A stretch of DNA of 64,000 nucleotides, from assembly GCF_003412465.1 (NCBI RefSeq), contig NZ_QTJV01000007.1, positions 186,001 through 250,000 of the forward strand, given 5' to 3'. Source of the stretch: Chitinophaga silvisoli. Lineage in GTDB: Bacteria > Bacteroidota > Bacteroidia > Chitinophagales > Chitinophagaceae. The position numbers and the translations under genes are program-made. The notes below the pieces were generated by a model. That model worked only from the letters and a program-made list of their open reading frames with translations, was not told the DNA's origin and ran no database searches. Shown here in pieces: positions 25,400 to 34,095 of this stretch. Every line of letters starts with the position of its first letter. Position 1 is the first letter of the stretch.

Positions 25400-25699
25400 A
25401 TGGATAAGTGTTTCAGTTGTAAACCGATTAATTAACTTACCCAGCAAGTTTTGGCAACACTGCGATTTAATTATTCACATGTATCTCAACAACGTATTCG
25501 GCCAACTCAATGCTGAGCGGCTTTTAATAGGAAAACGGCTAAAAGTATTATCGTGAGGTTTTAAATGAGGACTGGTTGGAAGGATAAATTCGATTGCTAA
25601 GGTAGTATAAAATTTAAAAGAAGCAAATCTTTTTTAATACATTAACAAATCGTTTTAAAATCTGCTGTAATGCTTATGTGCAAAGGATTATAACGTTTT
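25400..25699. other. AT-rich 300-bp intergenic region
   Basis: No gene seen. It must hold the promoter of the giant gene and the end of the acyltransferase transcript. TACTTTTA on the minus strand near 25540 is a near match to TAnnTTTG but has no good -33 partner. No convincing terminator hairpin was found. Confidence 0.5.
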
Positions 25700-26863
25700 T
25701 TAAGATTTGGATGTAGATACTTTGTATACTCTTTTGTGTTCTTCTGTATTCGATTTTTCTCTTTTCCCATGTAAATAAAATCCAATAATAGTGTACCGTA
25801 CGAACCACTGGTAGCTGAGCAGTGAAATCGCCACGGGTACGATAAAGCATAATACCGGTTTGAGGATGCCAGGCAGGTTTGTATCTCCCAGCCAGGCCTG
25901 CATCATATATACCAGCCCTACATGCACCAGGTATACCCAGTAGGAGGCATCTGATAAGTAACGCATGGTATATGATTCAGCATTGACCCAGCGTAGAAAC
26001 ACGCCCAGGAAACCAAGCACGAGTGATACGGTAGCAATAGTCATACCTGATTTTAATAATATTCCGGCTGCAGTACTATTATAATATATCAGGAGCGCTA
26101 CGGCCAGACCAGTTGCCGTAAACGCCAGTCCATAGCGTTTGAGCAGGGGGAAATATTTTTCTTTGTGCGCATGCAGCACCCAGCCGGCATATACGAAAAT
26201 GCCGTAGTACAGTATGTAATTAGGCTTAGGCACCAGCCCCGGCGTGTATTTGATATAGTAAGTATCAAAGAGCAGCAAGGAAACAAATGAACCTGCCAGC
26301 AGCAGTGGAGGCACAATGGCTACTGGCAGTTTAGGCAATTTCAATCGTAGTAACACGATACCAATGATGTAAAACAGCGTAAGGTAATACAGGAACCACA
26401 AGTGTACCGGGCCTCTCCAGATCATGATATTGTGCAGGATCAGGGAAACGTCCGGACCGGTGAGGTGCTGGCCCCCACCGGTGACGGTGTACGCTGTGAG
26501 CGGCAGATTGGTAAAGGGAAGGATCAGGAACAGACCCACTACGAAGGGGATCAGGATACGTTGCGTACGGTGCCTGATAAACGCTGCTTCGCCAATCCTG
26601 AAATATAACAAACGGAAAAAGAACCCGGCTATCAGGTAAAACAACTGCATCCGGAAAGTATGTATGACAAAAAAGATTACATCATAAATATTGCTACTGT
26701 AATGAGGGTCGTGGTAGAAATTCTCGAATGGGGTCATTGTATACGCCATCACTGCATGCAGCACCACACCCAGGAACATGGCGAGTGCCCGGAGTGCATC
26801 CATACTGTTAATACGCTGTGTATTGGAACCTGTCGACATCTTTTGGTTGTTGTTTTTAAGCAT
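25700..26863 (-). CDS. Acyltransferase 3 family membrane protein (second copy)
   Basis: 387 residues with about ten membrane segments and the family start SMDALRALAMFLGVVLHAVMAY (Arg and His conserved). The downstream FRMQLFYLIAGFFFRLLY and a late WVYLVHVGLVY are also typical. OpgC-like and acetyltransferase 3 proteins acylate periplasmic or exported glycans. The ATG overlaps the end of the upstream GT2 gene by eight bases. A second in-frame ATG at 26839 (MSTGSNTQ) is an alternative start. The charged C-terminal tail (HGKREKSNTEEHKR) is likely cytosolic. It is separated from the giant gene by 300 bases. Confidence 0.87.
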   Translation of the reverse strand: MLKNNNQKMSTGSNTQRINSMDALRALAMFLGVVLHAVMAYTMTPFENFYHDPHYSSNIYDVIFFVIHTFRMQLFYLIAGFFFRLLYFRIGEAAFIRHRTQRILIPFVVGLFLILPFTNLPLTAYTVTGGGQHLTGPDVSLILHNIMIWRGPVHLWFLYYLTLFYIIGIVLLRLKLPKLPVAIVPPLLLAGSFVSLLLFDTYYIKYTPGLVPKPNYILYYGIFVYAGWVLHAHKEKYFPLLKRYGLAFTATGLAVALLIYYNSTAAGILLKSGMTIATVSLVLGFLGVFLRWVNAESYTMRYLSDASYWVYLVHVGLVYMMQAWLGDTNLPGILKPVLCFIVPVAISLLSYQWFVRYTIIGFYLHGKREKSNTEEHKRVYKVSTSKS

Positions 26864-28043
26864 TCATAACGGCTGTTTCTCTCCTGGCCTTTTCCCACAC
26901 GGCAGATTGCTGCTTCCTGATATACCTGAAGAAACCTTCGTAGATCGCCACATTCATAAAGAGAAAATAGAATGGTATATAGCAGGGCTTGAATTTAATA
27001 TCCCGCTTAGCAAGAAAAAATCCGGTGACTGCCAGTATATAAAATATTACCTGTGCTGCGAAGATGAACTGATACCAGCTGCCCGCACCCTGGAATGTCA
27101 ATACAGCTGCGCTGATGAACAGGATGGGCAGACTAAGCGGGCTCAGTGTCCAACGCAGTACCCGGTGCGAAATGTACTGGAAGGAGAGGAGGGGATAGCG
27201 GAACACATTGAGCAATGCACGCAGCATAACGATGGATTGAAAGCCACCGGCACTGATGCGGATTTTACGCTTGTGCTCTTCCGTAATGCCCGCTGAGGGT
27301 GTTTCCATTGCGAAGGCATCCGGCGCATATGCTATCCTGTAGCCCATTTGGTTTACTCTTAATGAAATTATAAAATCGTCTAAGATGACTTCAGGTTCTA
27401 CCGGGGTAAAGAGTGCTGTTCTTACAGAGAACAATTCACCGGCAGCCCCCACCACTGTATACAGCGCAGCATCCAGTCGCTTTAATACAGATTCGTACTT
27501 CCAGTAGATGCCTTCAGTACCTGCAGCGCCGCTGTTGCCGGCCTGCATTACTTTTTTCTCACCGGCTACACCACCGGTCCGGGGATCCTGGTAGTGCTGC
27601 ACAATATGCTTGACAGCAGCGGCGTTAAGCAGCGTATTGGCATCACAGAAGATCACAAGCGGTGTATGTACGCTTTGCATAGCGCGGTTGATGGCAGCTG
27701 TTTTTCCCTTCCTTTCATTTTCATGCATGCTGGTGATACGTGAATACTGCTGCACTATTTTTTCAGAACCGTCGTTCGAACCGTCAGTGATAAATATGAT
27801 CTCTAATTTATCAGCAGGATAATCCAGTTCCAGCGTATTCTTAATTTTTTCTGGAATAAATGCCGCTTCATTATAGGCTGCAACGATGAGGGTGACTGCA
27901 GGCTCGAATGCAGTGGACTCTTTGTGAATCCTTGACAGCAGGCGCTTACAGCCCACCAGTATCCCTACCAGGAAACCATACCCGATATAATTATAGAACA
28001 GTATGAATAAGCTGGTGTAGAATAAAATCGTCATCGTTAACAT
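26856..28043 (-). CDS. Membrane-anchored family 2 glycosyltransferase
   Basis: 395 residues. An N-terminal membrane segment is followed by a GT-A domain with VTLIVAAYNEAAFIPEKI, FITDGSNDGS, the metal-binding-type FCDANTLLN and a processive-looking ILDDFIISLRVNQMGYR. Three or so C-terminal membrane segments close it. This architecture is shared by polysaccharide synthases of the cellulose/hyaluronan type and by single-addition transferases, so processivity cannot be decided. The QxxRW hallmark of processive synthases is not evident; the equivalent region reads KIRISAGGFQ, which argues against it. It is the first leftward gene of the divergent EPS region. The ATG three codons in (28034) is an alternative start. 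Confidence 0.86.
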   Translation of the reverse strand: MLTMTILFYTSLFILFYNYIGYGFLVGILVGCKRLLSRIHKESTAFEPAVTLIVAAYNEAAFIPEKIKNTLELDYPADKLEIIFITDGSNDGSEKIVQQYSRITSMHENERKGKTAAINRAMQSVHTPLVIFCDANTLLNAAAVKHIVQHYQDPRTGGVAGEKKVMQAGNSGAAGTEGIYWKYESVLKRLDAALYTVVGAAGELFSVRTALFTPVEPEVILDDFIISLRVNQMGYRIAYAPDAFAMETPSAGITEEHKRKIRISAGGFQSIVMLRALLNVFRYPLLSFQYISHRVLRWTLSPLSLPILFISAAVLTFQGAGSWYQFIFAAQVIFYILAVTGFFLAKRDIKFKPCYIPFYFLFMNVAIYEGFFRYIRKQQSAVWEKARRETAVMNA

Positions 28044-28614
28044 TGGCTTTATCGGGGTAATGCTTTCTTAATAAGATGCCAAATTAAAGAAGAAAAATTA
28101 TTGTGGCTCAATATAATGATACAGCAACCGCAATTTTAGTATCGTTTACTTTCACTTTTGCATCATTCACGAGGAATTCTTAGTCTTTTACCAATTTCAA
28201 AATATTAAAAAATAATTATTACTATACTTTTGGAGCATATTTCGATAAAAACCTAGAGATTGTTGACATTCAAGTGCAAAAAAAATATTGTTCAAGATTT
28301 TATTTGCACTATTCAGGAATAATAAATATTTTTACCCTGAATATAGCAATCTGCTAATAGTAACCATAGCCATCTCCTCTGAAATTCACTTAACCAATTT
28401 GTCCTGAAATGAACTACCACCGCAGTCTTTGCGCGTATGTACACTTATTTGTACATATGTACTAACCTGCAAGTGGTGAAAATTTTGTGATAATTCTACC
28501 TTATCCTCCTGGAAGATCAAAGAGATTCCATTTGCCCATTCTGCAACAATGAACGTTGTGGCGTGTATGCATTTGGTTTACAGAGCAATCTTTTATGTTC
28601 TAAACCGGAGTAAA
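28044..28614. other. Divergent 571-bp EPS control region
   Basis: AT-rich non-coding DNA between the two divergent EPS blocks. A TACTTTTG box (28225-28232) fits the plus-strand -7 consensus but lacks a -33 partner. A perfect TATGTACA/TGTACATA inverted repeat lies at 28436-28457. Small open frames here (for example 28549 onward) are upstream extensions of the receiver gene and not supported as genes. Confidence 0.55.
28436..28457. promoter_or_regulatory. TATGTACA-N6-TGTACATA palindrome, candidate operator
   Basis: An 8-bp perfect inverted repeat with a six-base spacer, and a third GTAC just beyond it, lies 158 bases upstream of the receiver gene in the divergent control region. The symmetry suits a dimeric regulator. 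No regulator is identified. Confidence 0.4.
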
Positions 28615-29001
28615 ATGAAAAAGAAGATTTTAATAGTAGACGATAGTGCCCCAATGCGATTTTTGTTAGAAGCGATGTTAGGCAACAAGTATAAAGTATA
28701 TGCTGCTACAGATGGGCTGACTGCTACTATGTGGTTATCCGGTGGCAACATTCCTGATCTGATCATCACTGATGTTCAGATGCCTAATATAGATGGATGG
28801 CAACTTGCCAAAAATCTTGCAGGCAATGCACTGTATAGCGATATTCCTGTCATCGTGCTGACGGGGATGGACCTGAAGGAAAACATACCCCTGTACCCAA
28901 ACGTGGCCAAAGTGATTAGCAAGCCTTTTGATCCGATTAAACTGCTCGAGATTGTAGATAACCAGTTAAGCACAAGGCAGTCTGTGAGTATTGCGGGATG
29001 A
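28615..29001 (+). CDS. Stand-alone CheY-like response regulator receiver
   Basis: 128 residues, only a receiver domain: the acidic pair Asp9-Asp10 (ILIVDDS), phospho-acceptor Asp53 (IITDVQMP), the conserved Thr in VLTGMD and Lys103 in ISKPFDP. No output domain follows. Translation from 28615 is chosen because GGAG stands just upstream and the protein then starts at MKKKILIVDD. Longer frames begin in the leader. It heads the rightward EPS operon, 61 bases before a phosphoglycosyl transferase that itself carries a receiver-like N-terminus. It may control EPS output by protein contact and not by DNA binding; the kinase is unknown. Confidence 0.9.
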   Translation: MKKKILIVDDSAPMRFLLEAMLGNKYKVYAATDGLTATMWLSGGNIPDLIITDVQMPNIDGWQLAKNLAGNALYSDIPVIVLTGMDLKENIPLYPNVAKVISKPFDPIKLLEIVDNQLSTRQSVSIAG

Positions 29002-29062
29002 TCCTTTTCGTTGTTCCCCGGCACCATTGTTATACCAGTATTTTTAAGTAAACCGAACGCAC

Positions 29063-30202
29063 ATGATATCTAATCTACCATTGAGCTATCCTAATGCCAG
29101 GAAAAAAACCGGCACCAAAGTCGTCGCCATGGCCTCGAGCCACGTCAACAGGTATACGCTTTGTATCGGTAATGATGAGTTCTTCGATGGTGTGACTGGC
29201 AAAACGGAAGAGTATGTTTTTACCGCCAAAGAGTTGTCCCTGTCAGTAAATGTACTGAAGGAGCAGCTGCTGTACAACAATGTACCTACATTCATTATAT
29301 GTAATGTACATGACAATCCCCAATTCAATTTCCGTAAGTTGAGAGACTACATCCGAACGGAGTCCAGACTTGCGAAAGTACCTGTGTTCGTATATACTGA
29401 AGCATTATCAGCGGAGTTGAAACAGGAGCTCCGCACCATTGGAGGTATCGATGATATCCTCACCCCCGACGTTACCCCTGCGATATTTGAAGAAAAGCTG
29501 CGCATTGCACAGCAGATCAGGCAGATGGCACAGACTGTCGAAAAAGAAGGCAGTACTGTATCTATCAAACCTGGGTATTACCTTAACTATTCCATCAAGC
29601 GTGGCCTGGATATTTTATTTGCCGGCACACTGCTTTTATTGTTATCCCCGCTTTTCCTTGTCCTGACTATTCTGATCAAACTGGATTCCAAAGGGCCTGT
29701 TTTCTATGTGTCCCGCCGCGCCGGCAAGCGCTACCAGATCTTTAAGTTTTACAAATTCCGCACTATGGTAGCGGACGCTGACCAACAGGTAGCCCAGATG
29801 AAACACCTGAACCAGTACGATACGAATGGCACCGGTCCCGTGTTTTTCAAGGTAAGCAATGACCCTCGTGTAACCCCCCTGGGTGCCTTCCTGCGCAACA
29901 CCAGTCTGGATGAACTTCCCCAGCTGCTCAATGTACTGCTGGGGCACATGTCCCTCGTAGGCAATCGCCCCCTTCCATTGTACGAAGCTGCCACCCTTAC
30001 TACAGACGATTATGCAGGCCGCTTCCTGGCACCTGCAGGTATCACCGGCCTGTGGCAGATCAAAAAGAGAGGCAATAAGGATATGAGCGTAAGTGAAAGA
30101 ATCAACCTGGATAAGAGTTATGCTGAAAAGCATTCTGTACTATATGATATGTGGATCCTGGCTAATACTCCCAATGCCCTGCGGCAAAAGGACAATGTAT
30201 AA
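29063..30202 (+). CDS. Phosphoglycosyl transferase with receiver-like N-terminal domain
   Basis: 379 residues. The C-terminal half is a bacterial sugar transferase: KRGLDILFAGTLLLLLSPLF membrane anchor (about 173-200), KFYKFRTMVADAD, a TSLDELPQLLNVLLGHMSLVGNRP block (about 280-305) and TGLWQIKKRGN. Such enzymes start a repeat unit by moving a sugar-phosphate onto undecaprenyl phosphate. The N-terminal ~145 residues lack the membrane bundle found in WcaJ/WbaP. They look like an alternating alpha/beta receiver fold (PTFIICNV, KVPVFVYTEAL, GGIDDILTPDVTP) without the Asp/Lys set, so probably a pseudo-receiver. It is the expected initiating enzyme of the locus. Confidence 0.85.
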   Translation: MISNLPLSYPNARKKTGTKVVAMASSHVNRYTLCIGNDEFFDGVTGKTEEYVFTAKELSLSVNVLKEQLLYNNVPTFIICNVHDNPQFNFRKLRDYIRTESRLAKVPVFVYTEALSAELKQELRTIGGIDDILTPDVTPAIFEEKLRIAQQIRQMAQTVEKEGSTVSIKPGYYLNYSIKRGLDILFAGTLLLLLSPLFLVLTILIKLDSKGPVFYVSRRAGKRYQIFKFYKFRTMVADADQQVAQMKHLNQYDTNGTGPVFFKVSNDPRVTPLGAFLRNTSLDELPQLLNVLLGHMSLVGNRPLPLYEAATLTTDDYAGRFLAPAGITGLWQIKKRGNKDMSVSERINLDKSYAEKHSVLYDMWILANTPNALRQKDNV

Positions 30203-30227
30203 ATTATTATAACTACCGAATACAATT

Positions 30228-31139
30228 ATGAGTTTGCAAGAACAAACACCTTTGGTGTCCATTATTGCCCTTAATTTCAACCAGACAACTGTTACCTGCG
30301 AATTCCTGGAATCGACAAAAAAGCTGACCTACCGCAATTTTGAAACGATCCTCGTAGATAACGGATCCAGCGTTGATCCTACTGCACAAATTGAAGCAGG
30401 CAACTATCCGAATCTCCGTCTCATACTGAGCCCTGTCAACCTGGGTTTCACCGGTGGCAACAATCTCGGTATTGAGCATGCGAAAGGCGATTTTGTATTC
30501 ATTGTAAACAATGATACCGAAGTCACGCCTGACCTGCTGGAGCAGCTGCTGCAACCATTTTATGAAGACGGAACAATTGGTGTGGTGTGCCCCAAAATTC
30601 GCTTTTACTCACACCCCAATGTCATTCAGTATGCAGGCTTCAACAAGATGAACCTGCTCACAGGTCGTACCTGGGCAGTAGGCAGTAAGGAAGAAGATAA
30701 AGGTCAGCACGATGTATCAGGTCCTACCTGGTGCGCACACGGCGCTGCCATGATGGTAAAGCGTGAAGTGATTGACAACGTAGGCCGGTTTGCTGACAAG
30801 TTCTTTATCTATTACGAAGAAAGTGACTGGTCTGCCAGAATTCTGCGCGCCGGCTACAAGATCTATTATAATGCTAACGGACTAATTTACCACAAAGAGT
30901 CAATCACCATGGGTAAGGAAAGCGCTATCAAAGCATACTACCATACCCGTAACCGCATTCTCTATATGCGCAGGAATACCAACAAACTGCAGCTGGCCGC
31001 GTTCCTCTGCTTCTTTGGTTTCCTCACATTCCCCAAAGCGGTGCTTACTTACACACTCAAAGGACAGTTCAAACATTTAAGATCTTTTGTAAAAGGAACA
31101 TTCTGGAACCTCACTACATCAAGTTATTCACCTGTATAA
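30228..31139 (+). CDS. Family 2 glycosyltransferase (rhamnosyltransferase-like)
   Basis: 303 residues, GT-A fold: PLVSIIALNFNQTTVTCEFL, ETILVDNGSSVDPT, LGFTGGNNLGIEHAKGDFVF and the DxD-like FIVNNDTEV. GPTWCAHGAAMMVKREVIDN and FFIYYEESDWSARI follow, the latter typical of GT2 enzymes that add rhamnose or similar sugars. It probably extends the lipid-linked repeat in the cytosol. A hydrophobic C-terminal stretch (AAFLCFFGFLTFPKAVL) may touch the membrane. It is 25 bases from the initiating transferase and 12 bases from the epimerase gene, hence in the same operon. Confidence 0.88.
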   Translation: MSLQEQTPLVSIIALNFNQTTVTCEFLESTKKLTYRNFETILVDNGSSVDPTAQIEAGNYPNLRLILSPVNLGFTGGNNLGIEHAKGDFVFIVNNDTEVTPDLLEQLLQPFYEDGTIGVVCPKIRFYSHPNVIQYAGFNKMNLLTGRTWAVGSKEEDKGQHDVSGPTWCAHGAAMMVKREVIDNVGRFADKFFIYYEESDWSARILRAGYKIYYNANGLIYHKESITMGKESAIKAYYHTRNRILYMRRNTNKLQLAAFLCFFGFLTFPKAVLTYTLKGQFKHLRSFVKGTFWNLTTSSYSPV

Positions 31140-31151
31140 AAAAACTCAATT

Positions 31152-32180
31152 ATGTCTAAAATAACATCACTCGTTACCGGCGGTGCCGGCTTTATCGGTT
31201 CACATGTCGTAAAACATTGCCTGGCAATGGGACATGAAGTAGTTGTACTGGATGACCTCAGCGGAGGATTTGAAGATCATATCCCTGCAGGCGCAATATT
31301 CGTACAGGGTTCTGTATCCGACGATCAGCTGGTGACCAGCCTTTTCGAGGAATACCGTTTCCAATATGTATATCACCTGGCGGCATATGCAGCTGAAGGC
31401 CTGAGCCACTTCATCCGCCGCTTCAATTATAACAATAATCTCATTGGCAGCATTAACCTGATCAATGAGTCTATCAAGCATAAAGTAAAATGCTTTGTAT
31501 TCACTTCTTCTATCGCAGTATATGGTGCAGGTCAGCTGCCTATGCGTGAAGAAATGGTACCCATGCCGGAAGATCCATATGGCGTATCCAAATTCGCTGT
31601 AGAACTGGACCTGAAAGCAGCACACGAAATGTTTGGTCTGAACTATGTCGTGTTCCGCCCGCACAACGTATATGGCGAGAACCAGAACATCGGGGATAAA
31701 TACCGCAACGTGATCGGCATCTTCATGAACCAGATCATGCAGGGTTTACCACTGACCATTTTTGGCGATGGCGAACAGACCAGGGCTTTCAGCTTTATCG
31801 ATGATGTAGCTATTCCAATCGCTAACAGCGTAAACATTCCGGAAGCATACAACGAAGTATTCAATATCGGGGCCGACAAACCTTATACAGTAAATGAACT
31901 GGCGAAGGTAGTAGGTGCCTGCTTTGGTGTGACACCGGATATTAAATACCTGGCCGCTCGCAACGAAGTAATGCACGCTTACTCTGACCACACCAAGGCG
32001 CACCGCGTATTTGGCGAAGGCAGCGGCGTATCCTTACAGGATGGCATTGCACGCATGGCCGAGTGGGCGAAAGAAGTAGGTGCACGTAAGAGCAAGGAAT
32101 TCGAAAACATTGAGATTTACGAAAAACTGCCACAGGGCTGGGAGAGAAAACAACCCCAGGCCGAAGGTGTTCCCGCATAA
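31152..32180 (+). CDS. NAD-dependent sugar epimerase/dehydratase (SDR)
   Basis: 342 residues. The extended short-chain dehydrogenase motif VTGGAGFIGSH (about 7-17) binds NAD, LDDLSGG follows the second strand, and the catalytic YxxxK is YGVSK near 143 after FTSSIAVYG. It resembles UDP-glucose 4-epimerases (FRPHNVYGENQN, GDGEQTRAF) and would provide a nucleotide sugar for the neighbouring glycosyltransferases. Epimerase versus dehydratase cannot be settled by motif alone. The stop shares one base with the next gene's ATG (TAATG), indicating coupling. Confidence 0.88.
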   Translation: MSKITSLVTGGAGFIGSHVVKHCLAMGHEVVVLDDLSGGFEDHIPAGAIFVQGSVSDDQLVTSLFEEYRFQYVYHLAAYAAEGLSHFIRRFNYNNNLIGSINLINESIKHKVKCFVFTSSIAVYGAGQLPMREEMVPMPEDPYGVSKFAVELDLKAAHEMFGLNYVVFRPHNVYGENQNIGDKYRNVIGIFMNQIMQGLPLTIFGDGEQTRAFSFIDDVAIPIANSVNIPEAYNEVFNIGADKPYTVNELAKVVGACFGVTPDIKYLAARNEVMHAYSDHTKAHRVFGEGSGVSLQDGIARMAEWAKEVGARKSKEFENIEIYEKLPQGWERKQPQAEGVPA

Positions 32181-33313
32181 TGAACAACACACCTAAAATA
32201 AAGGTATTGCAGGCCATCCGCCAGGGACTGATAGGCGGTGGGGAATCCCACGTACTCAGCCTGGTGGATGCCATGGACAAAGAGCGCTTTGAGCCGGTGG
32301 TGCTGTCTTTTACAGACGGCCCTATGATCACGCGCCTGCAGGAAATGGGTATACGCCATTATGTGATTCCTTCCCTGAAAGCATTTGACCCTTCCTGCTG
32401 GAAACGGGTCAAAACCCTTATTCAGGACGAACAGATTGACATCGTTCATGCACACGGTTCCCGTGCTGCCAGCAATCTGTTCATTCCCGCCCGCATGAGT
32501 GGCCGACCTTTGCTGTATACCATCCATGGCTGGTCATTTCACGATGATCAGCCTTTCCTGCAAAAACAGGTGAGGGTGTGGTCAGAAAGGTTGCTGACCA
32601 GCGGCACCAAAGCAAACATCTCCGTCTCTGCATCCAACAGGGATACCGGCGTAAAACACTTTTCAGGATTCAGGTCTACAGTGATCAATAACGGAATTGA
32701 TTTAAGCAGATTTAATCCCGGGGCAAGCCTGCCTGATGTGCGCCAGGAATTGGGCATTCCAGCCTCAAATACTGTGGTGGGATATATAGCCCGCATCACC
32801 CATCAAAAAGACCCTTTAACCCTTATTTACGCCTTTAAAAAGGTATTGGAGCAGCATCGCGACATTACCTTGCTGGTAGTAGGAGAAGGGGATATGAAAG
32901 ACGAAATGGTTTCACTGGCGATGGCACAGGGCATTGCCTCCCAGATTGTATTTCAGCCCTTCCGCGGCGACGTGCCGGCATTGTTACAGGCGATAGATAT
33001 TTATTGTTTGCCCTCCCTCTGGGAAGGCCTGCCTATCGGGTTGCTGGAAGCCATGGCCATGAGAAAGGCCGTGATTGTGACAGCAGTAGATGGCAGCAAA
33101 GAAATTGTGGCCGACAGGCAGAACGGGCTGGTCGTACCTGCCCGTGACCCCGCTGCTTTGGCTACGGCCATCGGCACTTTACATTCGGATGTGGCATTGC
33201 GCACATCCTTACAGCAGGCAGCTGCTGCTACCGTGAATCAGCACTATTGTGCAAAAGGCATGACCCGTCAGGTAGAAGTCCTGTACAGGAACGTGCTTGA
33301 TCATAAAAATTAA
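32180..33313 (+). CDS. Family 4 glycosyltransferase
   Basis: 377 residues, GT-B fold. The N-terminal GLIGGGESHVLSLVDAM, DIVHAHGSRAAS and INNGIDLSRFNPG are typical, as are VVGYIARITHQKDPLTLIYA, LLVVGEGDMKDEM and the donor-site CLPSLWEGLPIGLLEAMA (EX7E motif). It is a retaining transferase, probably using a nucleotide sugar from the adjacent epimerase. It is coupled to that gene by TAATG and followed after 13 bases by a methyltransferase gene. Cytosolic, acting on the growing repeat unit. Confidence 0.92.
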   Translation: MNNTPKIKVLQAIRQGLIGGGESHVLSLVDAMDKERFEPVVLSFTDGPMITRLQEMGIRHYVIPSLKAFDPSCWKRVKTLIQDEQIDIVHAHGSRAASNLFIPARMSGRPLLYTIHGWSFHDDQPFLQKQVRVWSERLLTSGTKANISVSASNRDTGVKHFSGFRSTVINNGIDLSRFNPGASLPDVRQELGIPASNTVVGYIARITHQKDPLTLIYAFKKVLEQHRDITLLVVGEGDMKDEMVSLAMAQGIASQIVFQPFRGDVPALLQAIDIYCLPSLWEGLPIGLLEAMAMRKAVIVTAVDGSKEIVADRQNGLVVPARDPAALATAIGTLHSDVALRTSLQQAAAATVNQHYCAKGMTRQVEVLYRNVLDHKN

Positions 33314-33326
33314 CCGGATACGAATC

Positions 33327-34094
33327 ATGACTACGACTATTACATACGAATATGATAGAATCGCTGACAGAAAGCGGCTTGACTTTATCAGTAATGCACT
33401 GCAGCGCAAGGCCCAGCCAGCTGCCAGGGTACTGGATGTAGGCTGTGGCAACGGTGTGATCAGCCGTCACCTGGGTAAACTGGGCTTTAATGTATTGGGG
33501 ATTGATGTAAGCGAGGCGACCATAGCCCGTGCACGCGCCCTGAATACTCAGCCTAATGTAAGGTTTGACGTGATCAGTGCAGAGAAACTGGTAGCACAGG
33601 GCGACTGCTTCGATGCCATCATCTGTAGCGAAGTATTAGAACACCTGCAGGATCCTTCCTCCTTATTGAAAGTATTGTACCAGTCCTTGAAACAGGATGG
33701 TGTACTGATTGTAACCGTACCCAATGGAAGTGGTCCGCGCGAATTGTTTGTAACCCGGCCCGTATTGGCAATGCGTGAAAAAAACAGCTGGCCATGGAGA
33801 ATGGTGGTCAGTGTCAAGAAAGCACTGGGCTATACAGGCACTACTGTGCAGTCTGCAGCGGATAATCTGGACCATGTGCAATTTTTCAACAAATCGGACC
33901 TGGAAAATTTGTCTACACAAAACAAATTTCGCATCGTTCGTTTTGGCAAGGCAAATTTTATTGAGGATGTATTTCCCTTCTCATTTGTAGCGAAAAAAGT
34001 ACGTGCATTACAGTGGTTAGACTGTAAGATCGCCGATGCACTGCCTTACCGCTTTACAGGAGGGTTCTTTTCAGTGTGGGAAAAAGCAAATTAA
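33327..34094 (+). CDS. SAM-dependent methyltransferase (class I)
   Basis: 255 residues from the ATG at 33327; an earlier in-frame ATG (33297) would overlap the previous gene. Motif I VLDVGCGNGVISRHL (about 35-50), acidic strand LGIDVSEAT, motif II-like DAIICSEVLEHLQDP and LIVTVPNGSGPRE fit the class I fold of UbiE/COQ5-like enzymes. In an EPS operon it most likely methylates a sugar or a terminal residue, using S-adenosylmethionine made by MetK. The target is not readable. It ends one base before the next ATG (TAATATG), so the genes are coupled. Confidence 0.87.
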   Translation: MTTTITYEYDRIADRKRLDFISNALQRKAQPAARVLDVGCGNGVISRHLGKLGFNVLGIDVSEATIARARALNTQPNVRFDVISAEKLVAQGDCFDAIICSEVLEHLQDPSSLLKVLYQSLKQDGVLIVTVPNGSGPRELFVTRPVLAMREKNSWPWRMVVSVKKALGYTGTTVQSAADNLDHVQFFNKSDLENLSTQNKFRIVRFGKANFIEDVFPFSFVAKKVRALQWLDCKIADALPYRFTGGFFSVWEKAN

Positions 34095-34095
34095 T

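Noticed and set aside
28549..28614. N-terminal 22-codon extension of the receiver gene
   Set aside because: The sequence before MKKKILIVDD is not part of the receiver fold, and GGAG stands directly before the inner ATG.
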